A stretch of DNA of 64,000 nucleotides from CAZJHX01 sp964545715 (GTDB lineage Bacteria > Myxococcota_A > UBA9042 > GCA-2863065), in the NCBI GenBank assembly GCA_964545715.1, contig CAZJHX010000041.1, positions 5,563-69,562 on the forward strand, given 5' to 3'. Positions 22,573 through 30,599 of this stretch are shown in pieces. The stretch's first letter is position 1, and the number at the start of each line of letters is the position of its first letter. Under the pieces are notes generated by a model, which was given only the letters and a program-made list of their open reading frames with translations, was not told the origin of the DNA and made no database searches. A program made the translations under genes and the position numbers.

Positions 22573-24552
22573 ACTAGCACTCGGCGTAGCGGCGAGACCG
22601 GCGGTCCCTGGCTGGGGCGTTTTCAGGACCCGCGCGCCATCCGGTGCCGCGGCCTGCTGGACGTCTATACCTGCCGGGAGGTGGAGGATCTGGAGCCCCG
22701 CCTGGTCCTGATCGGCAACTCGGAGGCCGACTCAGACATGGTGTGTCAGGCGCTGGACGCCATCGCCCAGGCCCACGAGTTGGTGGTGGATCCGCTCATC
22801 CCGCGGGTCGACGAGCGCGGGCGCATCGGCACCATCGAGTACCTGTCGCTGCACTGCGACGCGGAGATCGACCTGGAGCGCGGCTTTCAGCTGTTGGCGT
22901 CGACGGGCGAGAAGGCGCAGCAGGGCGTGGGCATGTGCATGATGAACATGGTGCACACCGCGCTGATCAAGGCGCACGCCGTCACCAATCCGAGCACAGG
23001 CCAGTCTTATGCGCTCGGGTCGCTGGCGTGGTCCAGCTTTCTTCTGAGCGCAGACGGCACACCTTGGCTGCTGGGCCTGGGACACAACTTCCCGGTTCGA
23101 GGACGGCCGCGCTCGATCACGGTCAGCCCGGGGCTATGCGAGGCGCCGGAGGTGACGGCGGGTATTGAGCCGACCTCGCCGTCCGACGTGTACGCCTGCT
23201 ACATGATGCTGCGCAGCTTTGCGCCCTGGGGCGAGCTGCTGCCCGCGCTGGCCGCTGGGTTGGCCGGCACACTGGACGGCCAGTACGCAGAGCTGACCAA
23301 GGTGATGGCGCACACCAACGCCAAGGCGACGGCGCTGTCGCCCGCGATGCGGTTTCAGACGCTGGCAGAGCTGTCGGAGGCCTATGTCGAGTCGCGTGGC
23401 CTCTACATGGAGACGCTCAAGCCGGACGTAATGCGGGCGTTCTTTGTGAACATGGTCGGGCGCATCGGCGAGATCCCGGACCGGCGCGCGGTCGACCAGG
23501 ACTTCAAGACCGGCAGCCACCAGAACGGCGGGCGCTACCGGCTGGACATCCCGATCGATTCGGGCGCGACGAGCCTGGTGTGGCTGGCACACGATCGCCA
23601 GCTGGATCAGATGGTGGCGATGAAGGTTCTGCGAGCCGAGTGCACGGAAGAGGTGCGACGGCGCTTCTATCGGGAGATCCGCATCCTGCGCGCGGTCCGT
23701 CACAAGCACCTGGTCCGCGGCTATGACTTCTTCGAGGAGTCCGGCCGCCTGGTCGGGGTCATGGAGTACGTCGACGGCGACCGCTTCGACCACGCCTGCG
23801 ACGTGATGACTGTCGACGAGATCATCGCGCGCAGCGCGGAGGTGCTGGAGGCGCTGGCGGCGCTGCACGGCATGGGCGTCATCCACCGCGATGTGAAGCC
23901 GCAGAACATCATCGTCAGCCCGGGCAAGGGTGCGGTGCTCGTCGACTTCGGCATCGCGGCGGAGGCGGACAGCAACCTGACGCGCACGCGCCCGATGGGC
24001 ACGCGTGGATACGTGGCGCCCGAGGTGCTGGCCGGGATGCCGGTGATGCCGGTGGCCGACGTGTTTGCGCTGTCGACGGTGCTCGCGCAGGCGCTCGTCG
24101 GTCACGAGGTGCCCGAGCACGTCGCGCGCGCCTTGGAGCTGGGCCTGGCGGCACAACCGAACCGCCGGCCGGGCGCCGCCGAGATGGCCGCCATGCTGCG
24201 CCAGGATCATGTGCGCGAGCCCGCGTCGCGCCCGCATGGGGTGCTGACCGTCAAAGATGGCGGGCGGGTGTTCATGCTGCCGTCCGGGGAGCGGCTGGAT
24301 CTGTCCCGACGGCGCGCGCCCCGCCTTATCTTGCTGGCGCTGTTGGACGGGCATGCGCACCACCCGGGGCGCCCCTACAGCTGGGAGGACCTGTTGGAGG
24401 TCGGCTGGCCCGGTGAGCACATGGGCGCCGAGTCCGGCAAGGGCCGCGTGTACGTGGCGATCTACACGCTGCGAAAGATGGGCCTGGACGAGTATCTGGT
24501 CCGCGTCGACGACGGATATCTGCTCGATCCCAAGGTGACGGTGAGCCGGTAG
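22561..24552 (+). CDS. Pseudokinase - Ser/Thr kinase - winged-helix DNA-binding protein
   Basis: 663 aa, no membrane segment. Residues about 10-310 resemble a kinase fold that has lost catalysis: LGSLAWSSFLLSADG stands where HxDxxxxN should be, GLG replaces DFG, yet CEAPEVTAGIEPTSPSDVYA keeps the APE and SDVYA structural motifs. Residues 325-545 are an intact Hanks kinase (Lys355 in VAMKVL, HRDVKPQN at about 440, DFG at 462-464, GTRGYVAPEV). Residues 561-663 fit an OmpR/SARP-type winged helix (YSWEDLLEVGW, GRVYVAIYTLRKMG, VDDGYLLDP). It may be a DNA-bound kinase or a phosphorylation-controlled regulator. The ATG lies in the right arm of the inverted repeat and no Shine-Dalgarno is visible; TTG 22519 is an alternative. 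Confidence 0.85.
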   Translation: MTHPTSTRRSGETGGPWLGRFQDPRAIRCRGLLDVYTCREVEDLEPRLVLIGNSEADSDMVCQALDAIAQAHELVVDPLIPRVDERGRIGTIEYLSLHCDAEIDLERGFQLLASTGEKAQQGVGMCMMNMVHTALIKAHAVTNPSTGQSYALGSLAWSSFLLSADGTPWLLGLGHNFPVRGRPRSITVSPGLCEAPEVTAGIEPTSPSDVYACYMMLRSFAPWGELLPALAAGLAGTLDGQYAELTKVMAHTNAKATALSPAMRFQTLAELSEAYVESRGLYMETLKPDVMRAFFVNMVGRIGEIPDRRAVDQDFKTGSHQNGGRYRLDIPIDSGATSLVWLAHDRQLDQMVAMKVLRAECTEEVRRRFYREIRILRAVRHKHLVRGYDFFEESGRLVGVMEYVDGDRFDHACDVMTVDEIIARSAEVLEALAALHGMGVIHRDVKPQNIIVSPGKGAVLVDFGIAAEADSNLTRTRPMGTRGYVAPEVLAGMPVMPVADVFALSTVLAQALVGHEVPEHVARALELGLAAQPNRRPGAAEMAAMLRQDHVREPASRPHGVLTVKDGGRVFMLPSGERLDLSRRRAPRLILLALLDGHAHHPGRPYSWEDLLEVGWPGEHMGAESGKGRVYVAIYTLRKMGLDEYLVRVDDGYLLDPKVTVSR

Positions 24553-24557
24553 CGCGC

Positions 24558-24563
24558 TACATT
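24558..24563 (+). promoter_or_regulatory. Candidate promoter (GTGACG, N17, TACATT) for the LolA-like operon
   Basis: TACATT ends 7 nt before the ATG at 24571, with GTGACG (24535-24540) 17 nt upstream inside the kinase gene end. This arrangement predicts a leaderless mRNA. Confidence 0.45.
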
Positions 24564-24570
24564 TGCGCCC

Positions 24571-25335
24571 ATGCTCGTAAGAACTGTTTTGTGCTTCTTC
24601 GCCGTCGGGCTTCTGCTGCCTGATTCCGCTCACGCCGAGACCGGCCTCGACATTATGACCCGCGCCGACAAGGCCAACGCCGGGTTCAAGGACGAGAGCA
24701 GCGACTCTGAGCTCATCCTGATCAACGCACACGGCGATCGGGTCGTGCGCAAGACCGCCATGCGCATCCTGGAGCAGAGCGGTGACGGCGATCGCTCGAT
24801 CATCACGTTTCTGTGGCCCGCCGACGTGAAGGGCACCAAGATGCTGACCTGGGCGCACAAGACCAAAAACGACGACCAGTGGCTGTATCTGCCGGCCTTC
24901 AACAAGGTCAAGCGGATCAGCTCTCGCAGCCGGTCGGGCTCGTTTATGGGCAGCGAGTTTGCGTACGAGGACCTGGGGTCGCAGGAGATCGAGAAGTTCA
25001 CCTACAAGCTCGTCAAAGAGGAGAAGGTCGCCGGCCGGGACTGCTGGGTCATCGAGCGCGTGCCGACCTACAAAAGCGGCTACTCGCGCCAGTTGGTGTG
25101 GATGGACAAGGGCTACATGAACGCCGTGAAGATCGAGTACTACGACCGCAAAGCCGAGCTGCTGAAGACGTCGGAGATCAGCGGATACGCCAAGCACGGC
25201 AAGTTCTGGCGGTTTGCGCAGATCGAGATCAAGAACCACCAGACGCAGAAGCGGTCGATTCTGAAGATCAGCAACCGCAAGGTGGGCATGGGCGTCGACG
25301 CCAGCGACTTTGAGAAGCGCGCGCTGAGCGACTGA
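24571..25335 (+). CDS. Outer-membrane lipoprotein-sorting (LolA-like) periplasmic protein
   Basis: 254 aa. Sec signal peptide ending DSAHA-ETG, then a LolA/LppX-like beta-sheet domain of the type found next to MMPL exporters: TKMLTWAHKTKNDDQWLYLP, KRISSRSRSGSFMGSEFAYED, and DCWVIERVPTYKSGYSRQLVW are family blocks. Such proteins have a hydrophobic cavity and are thought to carry lipid or a lipidated substrate across the periplasm. Directly followed (1 nt) by an outer-membrane barrel and then an MMPL permease, so the three probably form one lipid-export route. Confidence 0.85.
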   Translation: MLVRTVLCFFAVGLLLPDSAHAETGLDIMTRADKANAGFKDESSDSELILINAHGDRVVRKTAMRILEQSGDGDRSIITFLWPADVKGTKMLTWAHKTKNDDQWLYLPAFNKVKRISSRSRSGSFMGSEFAYEDLGSQEIEKFTYKLVKEEKVAGRDCWVIERVPTYKSGYSRQLVWMDKGYMNAVKIEYYDRKAELLKTSEISGYAKHGKFWRFAQIEIKNHQTQKRSILKISNRKVGMGVDASDFEKRALSD

Positions 25336-25336
25336 C

Positions 25337-26653
25337 GTGACGCTCACAAGATTCGTCTGTCTGGCGCTGGTTGTGGCGCCTGTGCCCGCGGCTCATGCGC
25401 AGTGGTCCAGCCGGGGCTTCGTCGCGGTCGAGGGGCGCTCGTTTCAGCCCGATGAGATCGACGACACCGCCGACGGTGGGTTGGGGCTGAGCGGCCGGCT
25501 GGAGCTCACGCACCGCCACAAGCCGTGGAAAGAGAAGCTGCGCGTCTTCGGGCGCTTCGACATGCTCGACTTCGACCGCAACCTGGTCATCCTGGAAGAG
25601 GGCTGGCTGGGCGTGCGGACCAAGTGGATTCGGGCCGGCGTGGGCGCCCAGCTGTTGAACTGGACCGCGACTGAGGCCTTTCATCCGGCGGACGTGATCA
25701 ACAGCCGCAATTTGGACTCCAACCTGGAGAACCTGGAGAAGCTGGGCGAGCCGGTGGTCCAGTTTGGGGTGCGCTTCTTCGACGGGGAGATCATCGCGTA
25801 CTACATGCCGCTGCGCCTGGCGCCGATCTTTCCGGGGGCTAAGTCGCGGCTGAGCTTTGCGCCGCGCGCGTCTGCGTTGGGGCCGTTGACCATCGATCTG
25901 GACGCGCTGTGGGTCGACCGGGACGGCGCGATCAGCACGGACATGGTGTCGCATCAGTGGGCCGTGTCGATCTCGCAGACCTTCGGCGAGCTGGATATCG
26001 CGCTTCAGGCCGTGCAGCACAACGATCGCAGCCAGCCGACGTTTCGTCTGGACACGCAGTCGCTCTCGCTGCGGCCCATGTACAGCATGGTCACTCACCT
26101 GGGGATGACCGCGGTGTATACACCGGATGCACTCGAGGGCTTCGTCTTCAAGTTGGAGGCCGCCCATCGGATGTTTGACGAGGCCGATCCGTCGCCGCGC
26201 TACGCCGCGCCGCCCGGGGAGCTCTCCGCACCGGCCGACCACACGCAGGTGGCCTTTGGGCTGGAGTACGGCTGGGAGTGGGAGGACAAGGGCTGGGACT
26301 CCACGCTGCTGTTGGAGGGGCAGGCGGTCATCCTGAACGACTCCGACGAGGTCGTGCGCCGCCGCATGCACATCTTCCAGCGCGACGTGCTGCTGGGCTA
26401 TCGGCATGTCTTCAACGACATCGACTCGCGGGAGTTTCTGGTCGGCTGGATCGTCGACCTGGAGCGCTGGCCCGAGATGATGCTGAACATGAGCTACCGT
26501 CAGAGAGTGACCGACACCTGGAGCGTCGAGGGGGCGGTCCGCTTCGTGCACGCGCCGGGGGACGACGATCCCGAGGCGGGCATCTTCCCGACGGGCCTGG
26601 AGGCGCTGCACGAGAGCAACTCCATCTCACTGACCGTCAAGCGGAACTTCTAG
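25337..26653 (+). CDS. Outer-membrane beta-barrel protein of an MMPL export cluster
   Basis: 438 aa, GTG start one base after the previous stop. Signal peptide (ending AHAQW), then alternating amphipathic strands throughout and a C-terminal aromatic residue (TVKRNF), as expected for an outer-membrane barrel. Resembles the porin-like DUF1302-type proteins encoded with LolA-like and MMPL partners. Strand-rich blocks include GRLELTHRHKPWKEKLRVFG and QFGVRFFDGEIIAYYMPLR. Its likely role is the outer-membrane component or receptor of the export system; substrate unknown. Confidence 0.75.
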   Translation: MTLTRFVCLALVVAPVPAAHAQWSSRGFVAVEGRSFQPDEIDDTADGGLGLSGRLELTHRHKPWKEKLRVFGRFDMLDFDRNLVILEEGWLGVRTKWIRAGVGAQLLNWTATEAFHPADVINSRNLDSNLENLEKLGEPVVQFGVRFFDGEIIAYYMPLRLAPIFPGAKSRLSFAPRASALGPLTIDLDALWVDRDGAISTDMVSHQWAVSISQTFGELDIALQAVQHNDRSQPTFRLDTQSLSLRPMYSMVTHLGMTAVYTPDALEGFVFKLEAAHRMFDEADPSPRYAAPPGELSAPADHTQVAFGLEYGWEWEDKGWDSTLLLEGQAVILNDSDEVVRRRMHIFQRDVLLGYRHVFNDIDSREFLVGWIVDLERWPEMMLNMSYRQRVTDTWSVEGAVRFVHAPGDDDPEAGIFPTGLEALHESNSISLTVKRNF

Positions 26654-26668
26654 GGGCCGGGAGGCACA

Positions 26669-29026
26669 TTGGGCAAGCGCTTCGTAGACTTCATCATCGC
26701 GCATCCATGGCGCGCGCTGCTCGGCGGCCTGGTCGTGCTCATGGCGATTATGCCGGGCGGCCAGCACATCACCGCGGACTTCAGCTATCGGGTGTGGTTC
26801 AACGACGACGACCCGCTCATCGTCGAGTTTGATGCCTTTGAGCGACGCTTCGGCAACGACGAGGTGGCGCTGGTGATCGTGCACAGCCCGTCCGGCATGT
26901 TTGACGAAGAGAGCGCCACGCTGCTGCGCGGGCTGACCGAGAAGATGTGGGGTGTGCACGACATCATCCGGGTGACGTCGCTGGCCAACTACAACTGGGT
27001 GCGCAGCGAGGTGGACGCTGAGTGTGCCGAAGAGTGCGAAGACACGCCCGAAGTCTGCAAAGAAGAGTGCGAAGAGCTGATGATCAGCGAGCTGATCCCC
27101 GATCCCGAGGAGGAGCCCTGGACCGACGGGCTGCTCGCTGCGCGCGGAAAGATCGCGGTCGAGCACGAGCTTCTGCCCAACTATCTGGTCAGCAAGGACG
27201 GCAAGACCGCCATGGTCTACGCCAGCCTGCGCCCGGCGCTGATCGAGCACGTGGACTATGAGGTCGTCACAAACGGCATCGCCGCAGTGATCGCGAAGTA
27301 CGAGGGCCAGGGCGACCACGTCTTCTATCAAAGCGGCACGCCGATCATGAACTCGTCGTTCAAGAACGCCGCCATGACCGACATGGGGCGCCTTATCCCA
27401 ATCGCGCTGGGGCTGACGATCTTCTTTTTGTTGGTCATCTTCCGCCGGCTGTCGGGGGTGGTGCTGCCGCTGATCGTGATCGGGCTGTCGGTGATGGCAA
27501 CAATGACCACGTCCGGATGGCTTGGCATCTCCATCAGCAACACGACGTCTCTGCTGCCGCAGATCCTGCTGGCGATCGCCGTGGCGGACAGCGTGCACGT
27601 CCTGCATACATACTTTTATTCGCTGGGCCTGGGGACCGAGCGGCGCGAGGCGGCACGGCACACGCTGAAGAAGAACCTGAAGCCCACGCTGCTTACCAGC
27701 GTGACCACCGCACTGGGGTTCATGTCATTTTCCACGGCTGCCGTCGTGCCGATTGGGCACCTGGGCGTCCTCGCCGCGATAGGCACCCTGTACGCGTGGC
27801 TGATCACGTACTTTATCCTGGGCCCGCTGCTGGTGCTGCTGCCGATCAAACCCAGGGCCGGGGCGAACCCCGCCGACGCAAAACACACCTGGTCGCCGGC
27901 CCTCACCAACTTTATGGTTCGGCAGCGCAAGCCCATCATGGGCGTGTACCTGGTGGCGTCGGTCGTCGCGCTGTACCTGGCGGCCCAGAGCGACGCCAAC
28001 TCCGACCCGTTCGAGTACTTCCCCGACGACTTCCCGCTGAACGAGGCGGCCACTTTTCTGGAGGACAACGTCGGGGGGGCGCTGCCTGTCGAGATCGTGC
28101 TGGACTGTGGTGAGGTCGACGGCTTCAAGGACCCCGCCTGGCTCGGTAAGGTCGATACGTTCCAAGCCTGGCTGGTCGATAAGCCGCACATCACCAGCGC
28201 GGTCTCCATCGTCGACATCCTCAAGGCGATGAATCGCTCCATAAACTACGACGAGCAGGCGTTCTACAAGATCCCCAAGACGCGCAAGCAGGTGGCCCAA
28301 TTGAAGCTGCTGTACGAGCAGGGGCTGCCGCAGGGCATGAACGTCAACGATCGGGTGCCGATTCAAAACGACGCGGTGCGCATTACGACGCAGTGGACCA
28401 TGCACGACTCCAAGTCTGTTCTAGACGAGATGGAGGCGATCGTCGCGGAGGCGGAGAAGCGCGGGTTGAAGGCGCATATCACGGGCAAAGGGCAGCTGTG
28501 GCAGCGCATGAACCCGTACGTGGTGGAGACGTTTGTCGTCTCGTTGAGCGCCGCGGTTGTCGCGATGACGCTGCTGCTGATGATCGTGCTGCGCAGCTGG
28601 AAGCTTGGGCTGCTGGCGATGATCCCAAACGGGGCGCCGCTGATCATGGGCGGCGCCATGCTTCACGCGATCGGCAAGCCGCTGGATGTCGGGACGGTCG
28701 TCGTTTTCAGCGTCTGCCTGGGCATCGCCGTGGATGACACCATCCACTTCCTGGCCAACTATCATCGCCTGACCGGCGAAGGAAAGAGCCCGCGCGAGGC
28801 GATTCGAGAGGTGTTTGCGCACACCATGCCGGCGTTGGTGGTCACGACCGGCATTCTGGTCTGCGCGTTTGGCGTCTTTATGTTCGCCACGTTCGTGCCC
28901 AACCGCTACTTCGGGCTGCTGGTGGCCTTTGTGCTCACCGTGGCGCTGGCGACAGACGCGACGCTGCTGCCGGCATTGCTGGCGGACGATGAGCCCAAGG
29001 GGTCAACGACCGCGCCCAGCCAATAA
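26669..29026 (+). CDS. MMPL/RND-superfamily exporter
   Basis: 785 aa with the classic RND half-duplicated plan: TM1 near residues 14-30, a periplasmic loop, five TMs (about 240-400), TM at about 420, a second periplasmic loop, and five more TMs (about 615-775). Conserved transport-core segments IAVADSVHVLHTYF and LGIAVDDTIHFLANYH (Asp/His-containing TM4 and TM10) are present. The first periplasmic loop has an unusual acidic, Cys-containing stretch (ECAEECEDTPEVCKEECEE, around residues 118-136). TTG start at 26669 follows a GGGAGG-like SD. Downstream neighbour amt is convergent 50 nt away, so the operon ends here. Confidence 0.88.
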   Translation: MGKRFVDFIIAHPWRALLGGLVVLMAIMPGGQHITADFSYRVWFNDDDPLIVEFDAFERRFGNDEVALVIVHSPSGMFDEESATLLRGLTEKMWGVHDIIRVTSLANYNWVRSEVDAECAEECEDTPEVCKEECEELMISELIPDPEEEPWTDGLLAARGKIAVEHELLPNYLVSKDGKTAMVYASLRPALIEHVDYEVVTNGIAAVIAKYEGQGDHVFYQSGTPIMNSSFKNAAMTDMGRLIPIALGLTIFFLLVIFRRLSGVVLPLIVIGLSVMATMTTSGWLGISISNTTSLLPQILLAIAVADSVHVLHTYFYSLGLGTERREAARHTLKKNLKPTLLTSVTTALGFMSFSTAAVVPIGHLGVLAAIGTLYAWLITYFILGPLLVLLPIKPRAGANPADAKHTWSPALTNFMVRQRKPIMGVYLVASVVALYLAAQSDANSDPFEYFPDDFPLNEAATFLEDNVGGALPVEIVLDCGEVDGFKDPAWLGKVDTFQAWLVDKPHITSAVSIVDILKAMNRSINYDEQAFYKIPKTRKQVAQLKLLYEQGLPQGMNVNDRVPIQNDAVRITTQWTMHDSKSVLDEMEAIVAEAEKRGLKAHITGKGQLWQRMNPYVVETFVVSLSAAVVAMTLLLMIVLRSWKLGLLAMIPNGAPLIMGGAMLHAIGKPLDVGTVVVFSVCLGIAVDDTIHFLANYHRLTGEGKSPREAIREVFAHTMPALVVTTGILVCAFGVFMFATFVPNRYFGLLVAFVLTVALATDATLLPALLADDEPKGSTTAPSQ

Positions 29027-29075
29027 GAGTCGATTCGAGAACGCCCTCGGAGATCGGGTCCCCGTCAGGAAGCTA

Positions 29076-30458
29076 TCAACCCTCGTTAGCGGGCGCGGTC
29101 GTCGGCCAGGGAACTGCGATGGCGCCGGGGCCGGCTGACGGCACGCCCTCGGCGCTCTGAAGGGCCGGATCCGCGGCATACGCCGGCATGCCCATCTCGG
29201 TGATGTCCAAGCCCAACATCTCTTCTTCGTCGGTGACCCGCAGGCCGATGGTCGCGCGGATGATCTGCCAGATCAGCGTGGAGGACACGCACACAAACGC
29301 GCCGACGGCCGCCACCCCAAGCAGCTGCGCCAGGAGCAGTCCGGCGCCGCCACCGAACAGCAGGCCGTCGCCCACGTCCGCGCTGTATCGGGCCTGCGCG
29401 AACAGACCCACCGCAAGGGTGCCCCAGATGCCGCAGACCAGGTGCACGCTGGCGGCGCCGACCGGATCGTCCACCCCGATGCGATCGAAGAGCAGCACGC
29501 TGTACACGACGACCGCGCCGGCGATGCCGCCGATCAGGACAGCGGACAGGGGTGACACAAACGCGCAGCCGGCGGTGATGCCGACCAGGCCGGCCAGGGC
29601 GCCATTGATCATAAACGTGAGGTCGAAGTTGTTGCTGCGCCGATAGTTGACCAGCACCGCGGTGGCGATGCCCGCCAGCGACGCCAGCATGGTGGTCGTG
29701 ACGATGTGCGAGATGGCGGTGGGATCGGCGGCCATGGTGCTGCCGGCGTTGAAGCCGAACCACCCGAGCCACAAGATGAACCCGCCTGCGGTCGCCAGCG
29801 CCATGTTGTGTCCGGGGATGGGACGTGGGCGGCCGTCGCTGCCGTATTTTCCGCGGCGCGCGCCCAGCATGATGGCGCCGGTCAGCGCGGCCCAGCCGCC
29901 GACAGAGTGCACGGCGGTGGACCCGGCAAAGTCCCAAAAACCGAGCTCAGCCAGCCAGCCGCCGCCCCAGACCCAGTGTCCGACGACCGGGTAGACGACC
30001 GCGACCAGCAGGACGGAGAACACGACAAATGCGGCGAAGCGGATGCGCTCGGCGACCGCCCCGGAGACGATGGACGCCGCCGCCATGGCAAAGCAGACCT
30101 GAAAGAAGAACTTGGCCTCCAGCGGGACGCCGGTCCAGCTCAGCGACGAGAAGACGCCGGCGTAGGCGTCCCCGGTTGCCGGGCTGGCGTCCGCGCCTGT
30201 AAGCATGAAGCCGCTCAGGCCGACAAAGACGTTGCCGTCGCCGAACATCAGCCCGAAGCCGACAAAGAAGAAGGCCAGCCCGGCGCAGGCGGCCACCACG
30301 AAGTTCTTGCCCAGGATGTTGACCGCGTTCTTGGCGCGACACATCCCGGTCTCCAGCAGGCCGAAGCCGGCGTTCATAAAGAACACCAGGATGCCGCATA
30401 GGATGACCCAGACGGTGTCGATCATCACTTGAGTACTGGGGTCGATAGCAGCGATCAC
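29076..30458 (-). CDS. amt: Ammonium transporter (Amt/MEP/Rh)
   Basis: 460 aa with 11 predicted TMs. Signature GFGLLETGMCRAKNAVNIL in TM1-2, DFAGSTAVHSVGGWAALTGA in the TM5 region, and GGIAGAVVVYSVLL later; the cytosolic C-terminus begins LGLDITEMGMPAYAADP and carries an extra Pro/Ala-rich tail. Amt conducts ammonium across the inner membrane. A glnK gene, the usual partner, is not adjacent. A sigma-54-like promoter lies 40 nt upstream, implying nitrogen-limitation control. Confidence 0.93.
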   Translation of the reverse strand: MIAAIDPSTQVMIDTVWVILCGILVFFMNAGFGLLETGMCRAKNAVNILGKNFVVAACAGLAFFFVGFGLMFGDGNVFVGLSGFMLTGADASPATGDAYAGVFSSLSWTGVPLEAKFFFQVCFAMAAASIVSGAVAERIRFAAFVVFSVLLVAVVYPVVGHWVWGGGWLAELGFWDFAGSTAVHSVGGWAALTGAIMLGARRGKYGSDGRPRPIPGHNMALATAGGFILWLGWFGFNAGSTMAADPTAISHIVTTTMLASLAGIATAVLVNYRRSNNFDLTFMINGALAGLVGITAGCAFVSPLSAVLIGGIAGAVVVYSVLLFDRIGVDDPVGAASVHLVCGIWGTLAVGLFAQARYSADVGDGLLFGGGAGLLLAQLLGVAAVGAFVCVSSTLIWQIIRATIGLRVTDEEEMLGLDITEMGMPAYAADPALQSAEGVPSAGPGAIAVPWPTTAPANEG

Positions 30459-30497
30459 GGGGCATGCTCCAGGCCGTTGAATGCGGCAACCCCGCGT

Positions 30498-30513
30498 ATC
30501 AAGCCCTGTGCCA
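30498..30513 (-). promoter_or_regulatory. Probable sigma-54 promoter of amt
   Basis: The minus strand reads TGGCACAGGGCTTGAT, matching the sigma-54 consensus TGGCACG-N4-TTGCA/T at all but two consensus positions with exact -24/-12 spacing. The C of the usually invariant -12 GC is A, a point against. A start about 12 nt downstream would give a leader of roughly 28 nt before the amt ATG. Confidence 0.5.
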
Positions 30514-30535
30514 ACGCTAAACGACTCACTGCGCT

Positions 30536-30549
30536 CGAACGACCGTTCG
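30536..30549. promoter_or_regulatory. Palindrome CGAACG-AC-CGTTCG upstream of amt
   Basis: Perfect 6-bp half-sites separated by 2 nt, about 50-60 nt upstream of the expected amt start. Possible regulator site; it does not match the NtrC consensus. Confidence 0.3.
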
Positions 30550-30557
30550 GCAATACC

Positions 30558-30599
30558 AACGTTTTTGTCGGTAAGGCTCTTATAAACGACAAAAGCGTT
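30558..30599. promoter_or_regulatory. Inverted repeat AACGTTTTTGTCG / CGACAAAAGCGTT
   Basis: 13-bp arms with one mismatch, 16-nt spacer. The right arm includes the sulfatase stop codon. It could act as the sulfatase transcript end, but there is no U-tract after the stem. Its position about 75-115 nt upstream of the predicted amt start suits an enhancer site for a sigma-54 activator. Confidence 0.4.

Noticed and set aside
22390..22578. TAGC flanking the long inverted repeat as a target-site duplication
   Set aside because: The right copy is displaced by two bases and 4-nt matches are frequent by chance; noted only as a hint.
21803..25347. Large minus-strand open frame (23134-25347) opposite the kinase and LolA-like genes
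   Set aside because: Both plus-strand genes have conserved motifs and start/stop spacing; the antisense product is His/Arg/Val-rich without homology features.
30558..30599. Inverted repeat considered as a classical Rho-independent terminator
   Set aside because: The stem is AT-rich and not followed by a T-run on the minus strand, and it overlaps the stop codon; a regulatory site is at least as likely.
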